In this document: positions 27,893 to 36,727 of the stretch, one piece after another | Layout of the letters: each line of letters begins with the position of its first letter | Position numbering within the stretch: the first letter of the stretch is position 1 | DNA from: Jeotgalibacillus sp. S-D1 | GTDB lineage: Bacteria; Bacillota; Bacilli; Bacillales; Jeotgalibacillaceae | Length of the DNA: 64,000 nt | Direction of reading: 5' to 3' | Assembly: GCF_004358665.1 (NCBI RefSeq) | Contig: NZ_SMZR01000001.1 | Span: forward strand, 620,001-684,000 | Made by a program: the position numbers and the translations under genes | The notes under the pieces: model-generated | What the model was told of the DNA's origin: nothing | The model's input: the letters and a program-made list of their open reading frames with translations, nothing else | Databases searched by the model: none

Positions 27893-28594
27893 ATGAATAA
27901 TACTAAAGCTTGGCATCAATGGATGGAGGAAGGCAACGTATCCGTCCCTTTAGTACTCTTAAAATACTATCCGTTAATCGGTTTAAATGAAGAGGAATGC
28001 ATGATGCTTATTCATATTCATTCATTTATTGAAAAAGGAAACACCTTCCCAACACCTGATGAACTGGCTCAGCGTATGACACTAACTTCTTCAGCATGCT
28101 TTTCCGTCATTCAAAAGCTGTTAAAAAAAGGTCTTCTGGAAATTGGAGAAAGCTCTGTTAAAGAAGTTCGGCAAGAAAGCTATTCGCTTGTTCCATTGTG
28201 GAACAAGCTTATTAATAAACTGGAAAGAGATAATCAGCAGGAACAAATGGCAGAAACAATGCAATCTCAAACGGACTTATATACTTTGTTTGAGCAGGAA
28301 TTTGGACGTCCGCTGTCACCGCTGGAGTGTGAGACGCTGGCTATGTGGGTTGACCAGGATCATCAATCACCTATCCTGATTAAAGCGGCATTGAGAGAAG
28401 CGGTTATCTCCAACAAACTGAATTTCCGCTATATCGATCGTATTTTATTTGAATGGAAGAAGCAGGGGATTCAAACCGTTGACCAGGCAAAGAAACAAGG
28501 GGAGAAATTCAGACAGCCCAAAAAGTTAGAGAGGGACCAGGTTTCTGCAGGGGGGACAAAAAAAGTTCCTTTCTATAACTGGCTGGAGAAATAA
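27893..28594 (+). CDS. dnaD: Replication initiation protein DnaD
   Basis: Essential primosome protein of low-GC Gram-positives that works with DnaA, DnaB and DnaI at origins and restart forks. The N-terminal winged-helix region (about residues 1-95) is followed by the DnaD/DnaB_2 domain (about residues 125-200), containing FEQEFGRPLSPLECETLAMW and AIREAV-like helix LREAVISNKLNFRYIDRILFEW. A 233-residue length is normal. GAGGGAGG precedes the ATG. It is followed by nth. Confidence 0.96.
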   Translation: MNNTKAWHQWMEEGNVSVPLVLLKYYPLIGLNEEECMMLIHIHSFIEKGNTFPTPDELAQRMTLTSSACFSVIQKLLKKGLLEIGESSVKEVRQESYSLVPLWNKLINKLERDNQQEQMAETMQSQTDLYTLFEQEFGRPLSPLECETLAMWVDQDHQSPILIKAALREAVISNKLNFRYIDRILFEWKKQGIQTVDQAKKQGEKFRQPKKLERDQVSAGGTKKVPFYNWLEK

Positions 28595-28608
28595 TAGGGG
28601 GGGAACGA

Positions 28609-29271
28609 ATGCTTACGAAATCAAATATTCGATATTGTCTGGATGAAATAGGCGAATTATTTCCGAATGCGCATTGTGAGCTTGTGCATGAAAATCCATT
28701 TGAATTAACAATTGCGGTGCTGTTGTCTGCACAGTGTACAGATGCCCTCGTAAATAAAGTAACCAAAAAATTATTTCAAAAATATAAAACTCCTGAAGAT
28801 TATTTGGAAGTGCCGCTGGAAGAACTTGAAAATGATATTCGTTCAATAGGGCTGTTTCGAAACAAAGCTAAACATATTCGAAATCTTTGCCAGCGATTAA
28901 TTGAATACTATGGCGGCGTAATCCCCTCTGATCATAGTGAACTTACCACACTTCCAGGTGTTGGAAGGAAAACAGCCAATGTTGTTGTGTCGGTTGCATT
29001 TGGTGAACCGGCAATTGCAGTGGACACTCATGTTGAACGAGTTGCTAAAAGGCTGGGAATTTGCAGATGGAAGGATTCTGTTACTGAAGTAGAAAAGACG
29101 TTGATGCGTAAGATACCAAAGGAAGAGTGGTCCATCACACATCATCGGTTAATATTTTTTGGACGTTATCATTGCAAAGCACAATCGCCTAAATGCGATG
29201 TTTGTCCTTTGCTAAGTTTGTGCAGGGAAGGCAAGAAGCGAATGCGGGGAAAATTGAATGAGCAGTCATAA
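28609..29271 (+). CDS. nth: Endonuclease III
   Basis: Base-excision repair glycosylase/AP lyase acting on oxidised pyrimidines. The helix-hairpin-helix LPGVGRKTANVV holds the catalytic lysine near residue 121, and the aspartate sits in AVDTHVERVAKRLG near residue 139. The C-terminal [4Fe-4S] motif is present as C-x6-C-x2-C-x5-C (CKAQSPKCDVCPLLSLC). Length 220. The ATG has AGGGGGGG upstream. It lies 14 bases after dnaD and overlaps ypoC by 14. Confidence 0.97.
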   Translation: MLTKSNIRYCLDEIGELFPNAHCELVHENPFELTIAVLLSAQCTDALVNKVTKKLFQKYKTPEDYLEVPLEELENDIRSIGLFRNKAKHIRNLCQRLIEYYGGVIPSDHSELTTLPGVGRKTANVVVSVAFGEPAIAVDTHVERVAKRLGICRWKDSVTEVEKTLMRKIPKEEWSITHHRLIFFGRYHCKAQSPKCDVCPLLSLCREGKKRMRGKLNEQS

Positions 29272-29779
29272 AATTACTTTAACAGATCGATACCGTCATC
29301 CTCTTTTTTTTAAGGAAACAGCCCTGGAGCTTCCGGTCAACAGCAGCTCTGAATATAATCTTTTCCAGCCTCTTTTTAATCCGGATCTGCAGGCAAGCTA
29401 TCTTTCAGAGGAGAAACCCTGGGAAGACATAAAAAAATGGGTACCGATTCTTGTTGAAGAATGGAAAGTAATAGAAAAATCACTGGCCTCACTATATCAA
29501 TCAAGAAGTCTGGAAGCCCGCCCGTTGATGATTGAGGGAATATCAATCTTTTACATGATGCTTTACTGGGGGAATGGACGTCCGGTGGATTTAAGCGGAT
29601 GGGAAGAATCTGTAAATGATCTTTTGATAACCTGTGTAAATGTACATGAACGGCTATCTTTTGTAATGACCCGGCCAGATAGTTACTTTGCATTTATTCA
29701 GCTGCGAGAAATGATAGGGGAACTTCATAAGTTAATTTCCAAACATTTAATAATGGCAAACAAAAAAACACCCGGCTAA
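29258..29779 (+). CDS. ypoC: YpoC family protein
   Basis: A 173-residue mostly helical cytoplasmic protein in the conserved position after nth. The YpoC-like family has no known function. Its C-terminal part, WEESVNDLLITCVNVHERLSF onward, is the more regular helical section. It overlaps nth, so it is translationally coupled to the dnaD-nth operon. A terminator shared with the convergent ponA begins at its stop. Confidence 0.88.
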   Translation: MSSHKITLTDRYRHPLFFKETALELPVNSSSEYNLFQPLFNPDLQASYLSEEKPWEDIKKWVPILVEEWKVIEKSLASLYQSRSLEARPLMIEGISIFYMMLYWGNGRPVDLSGWEESVNDLLITCVNVHERLSFVMTRPDSYFAFIQLREMIGELHKLISKHLIMANKKTPG

Positions 29780-29798
29780 ATGCAGCCGGGTGTTTTTG
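29762..29798. terminator. Bidirectional terminator between ypoC and ponA
   Basis: A 10-bp stem ACACCCGGCT / AGCCGGGTGT with a 6-base loop, flanked by A7 on the left and T5 on the right. It ends ypoC rightward and ponA leftward and overlaps the ypoC stop codon. Confidence 0.9.
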
Positions 29799-32507
29799 TT
29801 AACTTTCGTTTGCAGCCCCATCTGTTGTTCCGTCATCACCGCCATTGCCTGGCTGTTCAGGTTCCTCAGGAGCTGGTGGTTCTTCCGGGGCTGGTTCTTC
29901 CGGAGCGGGTTCAGTTGGTTCCTCTTCAGCTGGAGGTGCATCTGTACCACCTTCACCGTCGTTATCACCATTTCCGTCGCCATTGCCATCTTGACCGCCA
30001 TTATTATTCTGGTCATTCTGGCTATCATCTTCAGGAATTTCTTCTGGATTCTCTTCTTCAGGAGGTGTTTCCTCCTCTGCCGGATCTTCTGTTTCTTCTT
30101 CCTGCTGGCCAATATCCAGGCTGGCAGTAGCTGCAGAACTTTTTTGGTCTCCAGCAACTGCTACTACGCTAAACGTATAGCTTGAGCCTTCTTCAACCTG
30201 TTCAATATTCAACCCTTTATCACTGGTTGTCGTAAGTGGCTGTGAATCGCCGCCATTCACACTGTAACTAACCTCAAACTCAACTGAGCGGTCATCATCG
30301 CCCTCCTGATTGTGATCCCAGGATAACTGGGCATTCCCGCTGTCAGCATCATAGTTTGCCTGCAGGTTTGATGGTGCAGCCAAATCTGGCGCAACAAATT
30401 CTTTAGAGACTGCAGTTGGTTCTGTACCTTTAATGAATAACTCTGTTTTTTTCTTATTATCAGGAGTGTAGGGGCTGGCTAGTTTTGGCGGGCTGGTGCC
30501 AACCTCTATTTCCACTTCCACTACACTGTCCGGTTTCTTAAAGTCAGGGGTATCAATACCTGCATGAACCGCCTGCATAACTTCTTTAAATATTACTTGT
30601 GATACCTGTCTTTCCTGTGGACTTAAATAGTTTGTATAGGTTGGATAGCCAAGCCATACAGCAGCGGTGTACTCTGTTGTATATCCTGCAAACCAGGAAT
30701 CAGGCGCACCGTTATCCGGTATATTTTTGTCGTTTCTTGTTTTTTCATCATAGTTTGTAGTTCCTGACTTAGCAGCTAACGGAAGACCGTCAATCTTTGC
30801 TAAAGGACCTGTGCCATATGGTTCAACAACATCTTTTAACATATCACTAATCATATAAGCTGTTGAGTCCTTCATCGCTGTTTCTGATTCAGGCTCAAGC
30901 TCAATGGAAGATCCGTCACGAAATTCAATTGATGTGATGGAATGTGGCTCGTTATAAGTACCATTGTTTCCAAGAGCAGCGTAAGCCCCTGCTAATCCAA
31001 CTGTATTTGTTGGAGTGCTTGAACCGAGTGCACTACTTTCATAAACATTTTCAACGTCAAAACCCAATCCATTTATAAATTCTTTCCCGTTTTCAAACCC
31101 TGCTTCTTTCAGCGCTTTAATGGCTGTAATGTTTCGGGAATCATAAAGCGCCTCACGCATGGTGATGGGACCTAAATATTGTCCATCATAGTTTCCAGGA
31201 CTTACATCTGAATTCGTGTACTGATAGGGCTCATCGACAAGAATTTGTGCTGTGGACCATTCCAATTCTTCAATTGCAGGAGCGTAATCCAGCAAAGGCT
31301 TAATGGTGGAGCCAACGTCACGGCGGACATCAATTGCATGGTTTGTTCCGCGTTTCACTTCTTCTCCAAATCCTCTGCCTCCGCCAATAGCACGAATAGC
31401 ACCTGTTTTTGTATCAAGAAGCGTGATTCCAGCCTGGGACTGCTCATCGTTCATATCCTCAGGAAAACTTATTGTATCGCTGTTTAGAACGTTTTCTACC
31501 TGAGTTTGTGCCTCAGGGTCAAGCGTAGTGTATATTTTTAATCCGTCTTCAAACGGATTAAAATCTCCTTCAGCTTCCACTTCATCGATGACAGCATCAA
31601 TGAAAGCATCATAGCGGGATTCTGTACCGGCAAGCTGTTTACGCTCATTGCCAGAACCTTCACTGCGGTCTACAATGCCATCCATAATATCGGTCTCAAT
31701 GGCCTGCTGCATTTCTTCTTCGCTGATTTTTCCATGATTATTCATCTGACGAAGCACTGTGTCACGTCGTTCTTTAGCTAAATCCGGGTTCTCATACGGA
31801 TTATAAGCATTAGGACGCTGTGGCAAGCCAGCCAATAAGGCTGCCTGATGAAGCTTGAGCTCATCCAATTCAACACCATAATAATACTCTGAAGCGGTTC
31901 TGATCCCGTAAATGGTATCTGAATAATAGATTTTATTCACATACATTTCAAAGATTTCTTCTTTGCTGTATTCACGCTCCAGCTGAAATGCCAGCCATGC
32001 TTCCTGCGCTTTTCGTTCCAGCGATTTTTCAGGGGTCAGTACAGATTGCTTAATAACCTGCTGCGTTAATGTACTTGCTCCTTCTGAACCAAAGCCATTT
32101 GTAATGTTGGCTAGTACAGCACCGCCTAATCGGACCGCGTCAACTCCCATATGTTCATAAAAACGGACGTCTTCAATTGCAAGAACAGCGTTTTCAACCA
32201 TTGGTGGGATATCATCATAGCGGACAAGTTCCCGATTTTCAGCTCCAATACGTCCAATAACATTTTCATTCATATCCAAAACCTCAGATGATAGCGGATC
32301 AATGAAATCCTCTTCATTTAAATCCGGAGCCTTTATTGCGTAGTATGCAAATAAAGCACCTCCTCCTAATAATAAAAGGAGGCCTAATAAAAATACGATA
32401 AGTACGATTCTTTTAAATAAAGATTTCCCGGATTTCTTTTTTCCTTTATTTTTTGAAGAACCTTTTTGAGCTTTTCTTTTTTCTTCTCTGGATGAGTAAT
32501 CAGCCAT
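29799..32507 (-). CDS. ponA: Class A penicillin-binding protein 1A/1B
   Basis: Bifunctional peptidoglycan synthase. A basic cytoplasmic N terminus is followed by a membrane helix (about residues 33-56), a GT51 glycosyltransferase domain with catalytic Glu112 in IEDVRFYEHMG, and a transpeptidase domain with STIK (Ser near residue 401), SRN and KSGT (near 580). A fibronectin type III domain follows (about residues 705-795), then an acidic Pro/Glu then Asn/Gly/Asp-rich tail to residue 902. It is paired with recU, 17 bases apart, as in Bacillus. The tail composition is unusual and varies in the family. Confidence 0.96.
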   Translation of the reverse strand: MADYSSREEKRKAQKGSSKNKGKKKSGKSLFKRIVLIVFLLGLLLLLGGGALFAYYAIKAPDLNEEDFIDPLSSEVLDMNENVIGRIGAENRELVRYDDIPPMVENAVLAIEDVRFYEHMGVDAVRLGGAVLANITNGFGSEGASTLTQQVIKQSVLTPEKSLERKAQEAWLAFQLEREYSKEEIFEMYVNKIYYSDTIYGIRTASEYYYGVELDELKLHQAALLAGLPQRPNAYNPYENPDLAKERRDTVLRQMNNHGKISEEEMQQAIETDIMDGIVDRSEGSGNERKQLAGTESRYDAFIDAVIDEVEAEGDFNPFEDGLKIYTTLDPEAQTQVENVLNSDTISFPEDMNDEQSQAGITLLDTKTGAIRAIGGGRGFGEEVKRGTNHAIDVRRDVGSTIKPLLDYAPAIEELEWSTAQILVDEPYQYTNSDVSPGNYDGQYLGPITMREALYDSRNITAIKALKEAGFENGKEFINGLGFDVENVYESSALGSSTPTNTVGLAGAYAALGNNGTYNEPHSITSIEFRDGSSIELEPESETAMKDSTAYMISDMLKDVVEPYGTGPLAKIDGLPLAAKSGTTNYDEKTRNDKNIPDNGAPDSWFAGYTTEYTAAVWLGYPTYTNYLSPQERQVSQVIFKEVMQAVHAGIDTPDFKKPDSVVEVEIEVGTSPPKLASPYTPDNKKKTELFIKGTEPTAVSKEFVAPDLAAPSNLQANYDADSGNAQLSWDHNQEGDDDRSVEFEVSYSVNGGDSQPLTTTSDKGLNIEQVEEGSSYTFSVVAVAGDQKSSAATASLDIGQQEEETEDPAEEETPPEEENPEEIPEDDSQNDQNNNGGQDGNGDGNGDNDGEGGTDAPPAEEEPTEPAPEEPAPEEPPAPEEPEQPGNGGDDGTTDGAANES

Positions 32508-32524
32508 AATGTTGTTCCTCTCTT

Positions 32525-33160
32525 TCAGCGAGTCCTTTCATCTGATGATGGACACAGATGATCAACTATTTTAAGATAATCAATTCTCGGTTGCAAGCCT
32601 AATGAAATAATAAAACCATCTTTGCTGATTTCTTCTTTAGTCATTGATTTTCTGCCGCCAAGCTTCATTCGATCCCAGTATTTTTTTAAATGTGGATAAG
32701 GTAACAAAAAAATCTCTTCCGTCAGTGAAAACCGAATGATGACGAAGGTAATGCCTTTATGTTTTTGTACCTGTTCCATATGATTTAACTGGTGATCATG
32801 AAAATTTTGTAATGGAAATGATTGTTTATTGCGTGTTTCCTTCGCCTCAAAATCAATGTAGAACCCTCTATAGACACCGTTGTAATCCGTTGTAGAAGCC
32901 TGTTTAAAGTATGCTTCTTTTATCACAGCAGCGCTTCGTTTGGGATAATCCACATCAACAATTTGTACAGGGGTCGGTTTCTTATGAATGACCGCTTTAC
33001 CCGTTTCAAGATAGTATTTGTTTGTTTCGTTTAAATCCTCCTCTAAAGTCATTCCCCTTTTGCCATGAGAAATAGTCTCCCGCAGAACGTTTTTATTTTT
33101 TTTAGGCTGCAGATTGCCGGGAGAGATAAATTTTTTCCCGTTAGGATAGTGAAAGTTCAT
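32525..33160 (-). CDS. recU: Holliday junction resolvase RecU
   Basis: Structure-specific endonuclease that resolves Holliday junctions and modulates RecA. The 211-residue protein shows [36 protein letters not shown] and the nuclease core [20 protein letters not shown] with the catalytic Asp, Glu and Lys. The minus-strand ATG at 33160 follows GTGAGG by 8 bases; the upstream in-frame GTG at 33169 overlaps that site. It precedes ponA in the same transcript, the conserved Bacillus arrangement. Confidence 0.96.
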   Translation of the reverse strand: MNFHYPNGKKFISPGNLQPKKNKNVLRETISHGKRGMTLEEDLNETNKYYLETGKAVIHKKPTPVQIVDVDYPKRSAAVIKEAYFKQASTTDYNGVYRGFYIDFEAKETRNKQSFPLQNFHDHQLNHMEQVQKHKGITFVIIRFSLTEEIFLLPYPHLKKYWDRMKLGGRKSMTKEEISKDGFIISLGLQPRIDYLKIVDHLCPSSDERTR

Positions 33161-33331
33161 TGCATACACCTCACTATTTAATCATAACAGATCCTTTAAT
33201 ACAGAGCATTTTTTGACCTGAATAATTATAACCTACGTTTTTTAATTGCGGGTTAGGGGGGTTATTATTATTGGCTCCTTAAGTAGACGTAATATTATTT
33301 CAAAGGTTTCATATCCTCATCAATTTCTGTT

Positions 33332-33340
33332 TGTTACAAT
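33332..33340 (+). promoter_or_regulatory. Candidate extended -10 promoter of yppE
   Basis: TGTTACAAT fits an extended -10 (TGn plus TACAAT) 31 bases before the yppE start. The -35 region is poor. The 33161-33331 interval between divergent recU and yppE holds no convincing gene. Confidence 0.45.
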
Positions 33341-33371
33341 ACCCTTAGAAATGCTAAAGGAGTGCTGGGAT

Positions 33372-33734
33372 ATGCAGGAATATAAAAAGATGGTTGATGA
33401 GACAAATCAGCTGTTAAACATTTTAGACCGCGCAGAAAAAGAATATGATAAAAGAAGAGAAACAAAAATAAAAGGTGAATTCTACTCGGAAGTAAAACCG
33501 TTTGCAGATTACGCCCACAATTTATCAAAGGTTTGGGGAGAAGAGGTAGGAAATTATTTAACTGAAAACCGCCAGAAAAACCTTCATCCGAACCAAATCA
33601 AAGCGACGGTTGAAAATATCGAATTATTAACCGTGCAATGTTTTTTTCCGGAAACAAGCTATAAGCGTTTTAAAAGCTACGTTCAATCAAGTTATTACGT
33701 AGTTGAACAAGTAAGAGATATTTTAAAACAATAA
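33372..33734 (+). CDS. yppE: YppE family helical protein (DUF1798)
   Basis: A 120-residue all-helical cytoplasmic protein resembling YppE (DUF1798), whose B. subtilis structure is a four-helix bundle; function unknown. Recognised blocks are YSEVKPFADYAHNLSKVWGE and LHPNQIKATVENIELLTVQ. The ATG at 33372 has AAAGGAG at 9 bases; the open frame continues upstream to 33246 but the extension has no ribosome site and crosses the probable promoter. It is divergent from recU. Confidence 0.87.
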   Translation: MQEYKKMVDETNQLLNILDRAEKEYDKRRETKIKGEFYSEVKPFADYAHNLSKVWGEEVGNYLTENRQKNLHPNQIKATVENIELLTVQCFFPETSYKRFKSYVQSSYYVVEQVRDILKQ

Positions 33735-33748
33735 ATTTTTCACCCTGG

Positions 33749-33780
33749 CCCTTTTTTACGAATAGACTAATGAAAAAGGG
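33749..33780 (+). promoter_or_regulatory. Hairpin overlapping the yppG ribosome binding site
   Basis: CCCTTTTT at 33749-33756 is an exact complement of AAAAAGGG at 33773-33780. The right arm contains the AAGGG that serves as the yppG ribosome binding site, 10 bases before the ATG, so the hairpin could mask it. The left arm lies 15 bases after the yppE stop. It may also act as a weak terminator. Confidence 0.5.
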
Positions 33781-33789
33781 TGAGTTCAG

Positions 33790-34347
33790 ATGTATAGACA
33801 ATATAATCAGCCTTTTCCAGTATATCCTCCATTTTACGGCATCCCTCAAAACCCATATGCAAATTCTCAATATGCTGCGCATATGAATTCGAACTGGGTA
33901 GCTCAAAACAATCCTGAAATGGAGCAGCAGCAGGTTCCGTTTCCCCAGCCGGCACCATATGGAATGGAGAACCTCCAGCCTCCCAATTCTCATCTGCTTC
34001 CTTACGGAATGGAACCCCAGCAGCAGCTGATTCCAAGGCCGATTTCTTATGGAATGGAAGCCGGGCAGCAGCTTAATTATCAGCAGCCTCCGTTCGCTGT
34101 TAATCAACAGCAAATCAACCCTCAGCCGGGCCCATACGGAGGGGGAGGCATTCCTTACCAGCCGCAGCAGCCTTACCAACCGCAGCAGCCGGTCGGAAAG
34201 CCTTCATCTTGGATGGAAATTTTCAAAACCGAAAAAGGAAATGTTGACGTGAATAAAGTTATGTCAACCGCTGGACAAATGATGAGCACTGCTCAGCAAT
34301 TTGGATCAATTGTTAAAGGGATAGGCTCTATTTTTCCAAAAGTATAA
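33790..34347 (+). CDS. yppG: YppG-like Pro/Gln-rich protein
   Basis: A 185-residue protein matching the YppG-like family by its C-terminal part (about residues 137-185), SSWMEIFKTEKGNVDVNKV onward. The N-terminal two thirds is low-complexity, rich in Pro, Gln, Tyr and Asn, with three spaced YGME units (in PAPYGMEN, LLPYGMEP and PISYGMEA) and a direct YQPQQP repeat. Such tails are common in spore coat or surface-associated proteins, but function is not known. It appears longer than the B. subtilis relative. No signal peptide or membrane helix is visible. Confidence 0.82.
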   Translation: MYRQYNQPFPVYPPFYGIPQNPYANSQYAAHMNSNWVAQNNPEMEQQQVPFPQPAPYGMENLQPPNSHLLPYGMEPQQQLIPRPISYGMEAGQQLNYQQPPFAVNQQQINPQPGPYGGGGIPYQPQQPYQPQQPVGKPSSWMEIFKTEKGNVDVNKVMSTAGQMMSTAQQFGSIVKGIGSIFPKV

Positions 34348-34354
34348 TACCAGG

Positions 34355-34383
34355 CCAGTTGTTTAATACAGCTGGTTTTTTTT
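34355..34383 (+). terminator. Intrinsic terminator after yppG
   Basis: Stem CCAGTTG / CAGCTGG (one G-U) with a 7-base loop and eight T. Begins 8 bases after the yppG stop. Confidence 0.82.
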
Positions 34384-34384
34384 G

Positions 34385-34414
34385 TTGTGTTAAAGAATAT
34401 ACGTTCGGTATAAT
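34385..34414 (+). promoter_or_regulatory. Candidate sigma-A promoter of mrfAB
   Basis: TTGTGT and a perfect TATAAT with an 18-base spacer, directly after the yppG terminator. The transcript would start about 15 bases before the mrfA ATG, giving a very short leader. Confidence 0.55.
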
Positions 34415-34435
34415 GGAGGACAAAGAGGTGATCGG

Positions 34436-36727
34436 ATGAAGAAAAAAACGGTAGGAGATCTTGTCGAGTTTTTTAAAACTGACAAAGACATTCAGCAGCA
34501 AATTGTGAAATGGCATACCATTGAACCCAAAAAAGCGGATTTTTCATGCATCCCGCATACAGTTCACCCCAAATTAGTGCAGGCACTTAATGAAAAAGGA
34601 ATCGGTCAGCTTTATACACACCAGGAAGAGGCTTACCGTCTTATCCGCAACGGGCACTCTGTTACTGCCATCACACCAACAGCTTCGGGGAAAACCCTGT
34701 GCTACAATCTCCCTGTGGTTCAAACGATCCTGGAAAACCCTTCTGCAAGAGCACTTTATTTGTTTCCAACTAAAGCTCTTTCGCAGGATCAAAAAACTGA
34801 ATTAAATGAATGGCTTGATTTAGCGGATGCGAGCATCACCTGTTATACATACGATGGTGACACACCGGCAAATATCAGACAAAAGGTCCGCCGTGCAGGC
34901 CAGATTGTTATCACTAATCCTGATATGCTGCATTCTGCTATTTTGCCGCACCATACAAAGTGGGTTTCTTTATTTGAAAACCTGCAATACATTGTGCTGG
35001 ACGAGCTCCATATATATAGAGGTGTTTTCGGCAGCCACGTTGCCAATGTCATTCGGCGTTTAAAACGTATCTGTGCTTTTTATGGAAGTTCTCCTCAATT
35101 CATCTGTACATCTGCAACAATTGCAAACCCAAAAGAACTTGCACAAAATTTAACGGGCGAAAAAATGGAGCTGATTGATCAGAACGGAGCCCCATCCGCC
35201 CGGAAGCATTTTGTTTTTTACAATCCGCCAATTGTGAATCAGCAATTAAATGTACGCAGAAGTGCGACATTAGAGGTTAGAAAGTTAGCCGGACTTTTGC
35301 TTAAACAGAAAATCCAAACCATCGTATTCGCCAAAAGCCGGGTACGTGTGGAAATCATTCTGACCTATTTACAGGAGCTCGTAAAAAATGAATTGGGTCC
35401 CAAATCGATCCGCGGGTACAGGGGAGGATATCTGCCAACTCAGCGGAGAGAGATTGAAAAGGGGTTAAGAAATGGGGATGTATATGGCGTAGTAAGCACG
35501 AATGCACTCGAGCTTGGCGTGGATATCGGCCAGCTGCAGGCCTGTATTATGACCGGTTATCCAGGAACCATCGCCAGCGCCTGGCAGCAGGCTGGGCGGG
35601 CTGGACGGCGCCAGGGGGAAGCACTGATCCTGATGGTGGCAAGTTCAAGTCCGCTGGACCAGTATGTGATCAAGCATCCGGAATACTTTCTTGACACCTC
35701 TCCTGAAACTGCAAGAATAAATCCTGATAATCTGGTTATTTTACTCGACCATTTGAAATGTGCTGCTTTTGAGCTGCCTTTTACAATAGAAGAAGAATTC
35801 GGGGAACATAATCTTGAAGAGCTTCTCGATTATCTGGTTGAAGAACGAATACTGCACCGTTCAAAAGATAAATGGCATTGGATGAATGATGCCTTCCCTG
35901 CTCATAACATCAGCTTAAGATCGGCTTCACAGGAGAATGTCATTATTATTGATCAAACAGAGACGGCATATCATAAAGTAATCGGGGAAATGGACCGGTT
36001 TAGTGCTATGACACTTTTGCACGACGAAGCGATTTATCTTCATCAGGGAACCCAATTTCAAGTCGAGAAGCTGGATTGGGAAGAAAAAAAAGCGTATGTT
36101 CGCGAGGTTGATATTGATTATTTTACAGATGCGAATTTAGCTGTCTCTCTTTCTGTACTTGAAGAAGACAAAACGAAGCAAAACGACCGTGCGGTAATTT
36201 CATATGGCGATGTTTCTGTTCGGGCGATGGCTACTATTTTTAAAAAAATTAAATTTGACACACATGAAAATATTGGTTCCGGTCCTATTCATCTGCCTGA
36301 AGAAGAGCTTCATACAAGTTCTTCCTGGTTTACTCTAAAAGAAGAATTACATGAGTTGTCAGAGGACCGTATTGAACAGGGGTTAATTGGCACAGCCCAT
36401 GCCATGCAGGCGATTATTCCGCTGCATGTCATGTGCGATCCGCAGGATATACAGCTGGTGCCTCAAATAAAAGCTACACATAATCATTTACCGACTTTAT
36501 TTGTGTATGACCGCTACCCAGGGGGTATAGGTTTAAGTGAAAAGGTTTTTGAAATTGGCATTACGATTTTGAAGGAAGCGCTGTTGCTGGTTGAAAACTG
36601 CCAGTGTTTTCATGGATGTCCATCATGTATTGGAACTGAACCCCATGCCAAGTCAGCAAAAAAAGATGCTATGCAAATAATGACACTTTTTACTGAAGCC
36701 CTGGAAGGTGATCAGCTTGAATCTTAA
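34436..36727 (+). CDS. mrfA: DEAD/DEAH helicase MrfA (YprA)
   Basis: Superfamily 2 helicase; its B. subtilis homologue repairs mitomycin C adducts together with the nuclease MrfB, apart from nucleotide excision repair. The 763-residue protein has the P-loop TPTASGKT near residues 80-87, LDELHIYRG as motif II near 188, SATIANP as motif III and QQAGRAGRR as motif VI. A C-terminal zinc-binding set, Cys722, 724, 728 and 731 (CQCFHGCPSC), marks the DUF1998 domain. The ATG has AAAGAGGTG upstream. It overlaps mrfB by 11 bases. Confidence 0.95.
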   Translation: MKKKTVGDLVEFFKTDKDIQQQIVKWHTIEPKKADFSCIPHTVHPKLVQALNEKGIGQLYTHQEEAYRLIRNGHSVTAITPTASGKTLCYNLPVVQTILENPSARALYLFPTKALSQDQKTELNEWLDLADASITCYTYDGDTPANIRQKVRRAGQIVITNPDMLHSAILPHHTKWVSLFENLQYIVLDELHIYRGVFGSHVANVIRRLKRICAFYGSSPQFICTSATIANPKELAQNLTGEKMELIDQNGAPSARKHFVFYNPPIVNQQLNVRRSATLEVRKLAGLLLKQKIQTIVFAKSRVRVEIILTYLQELVKNELGPKSIRGYRGGYLPTQRREIEKGLRNGDVYGVVSTNALELGVDIGQLQACIMTGYPGTIASAWQQAGRAGRRQGEALILMVASSSPLDQYVIKHPEYFLDTSPETARINPDNLVILLDHLKCAAFELPFTIEEEFGEHNLEELLDYLVEERILHRSKDKWHWMNDAFPAHNISLRSASQENVIIIDQTETAYHKVIGEMDRFSAMTLLHDEAIYLHQGTQFQVEKLDWEEKKAYVREVDIDYFTDANLAVSLSVLEEDKTKQNDRAVISYGDVSVRAMATIFKKIKFDTHENIGSGPIHLPEEELHTSSSWFTLKEELHELSEDRIEQGLIGTAHAMQAIIPLHVMCDPQDIQLVPQIKATHNHLPTLFVYDRYPGGIGLSEKVFEIGITILKEALLLVENCQCFHGCPSCIGTEPHAKSAKKDAMQIMTLFTEALEGDQLES

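Noticed and set aside
29747-30185. Plus- and minus-strand frames over the ponA tail
   Set aside because: They arise from the repetitive Pro/Glu/Gly coding bias of ponA in other frames; products are repetitive and unlike any family.
33246-33371. 42-residue N-terminal extension of YppE
   Set aside because: It crosses the likely promoter and has no ribosome site; the shorter start fits the family.
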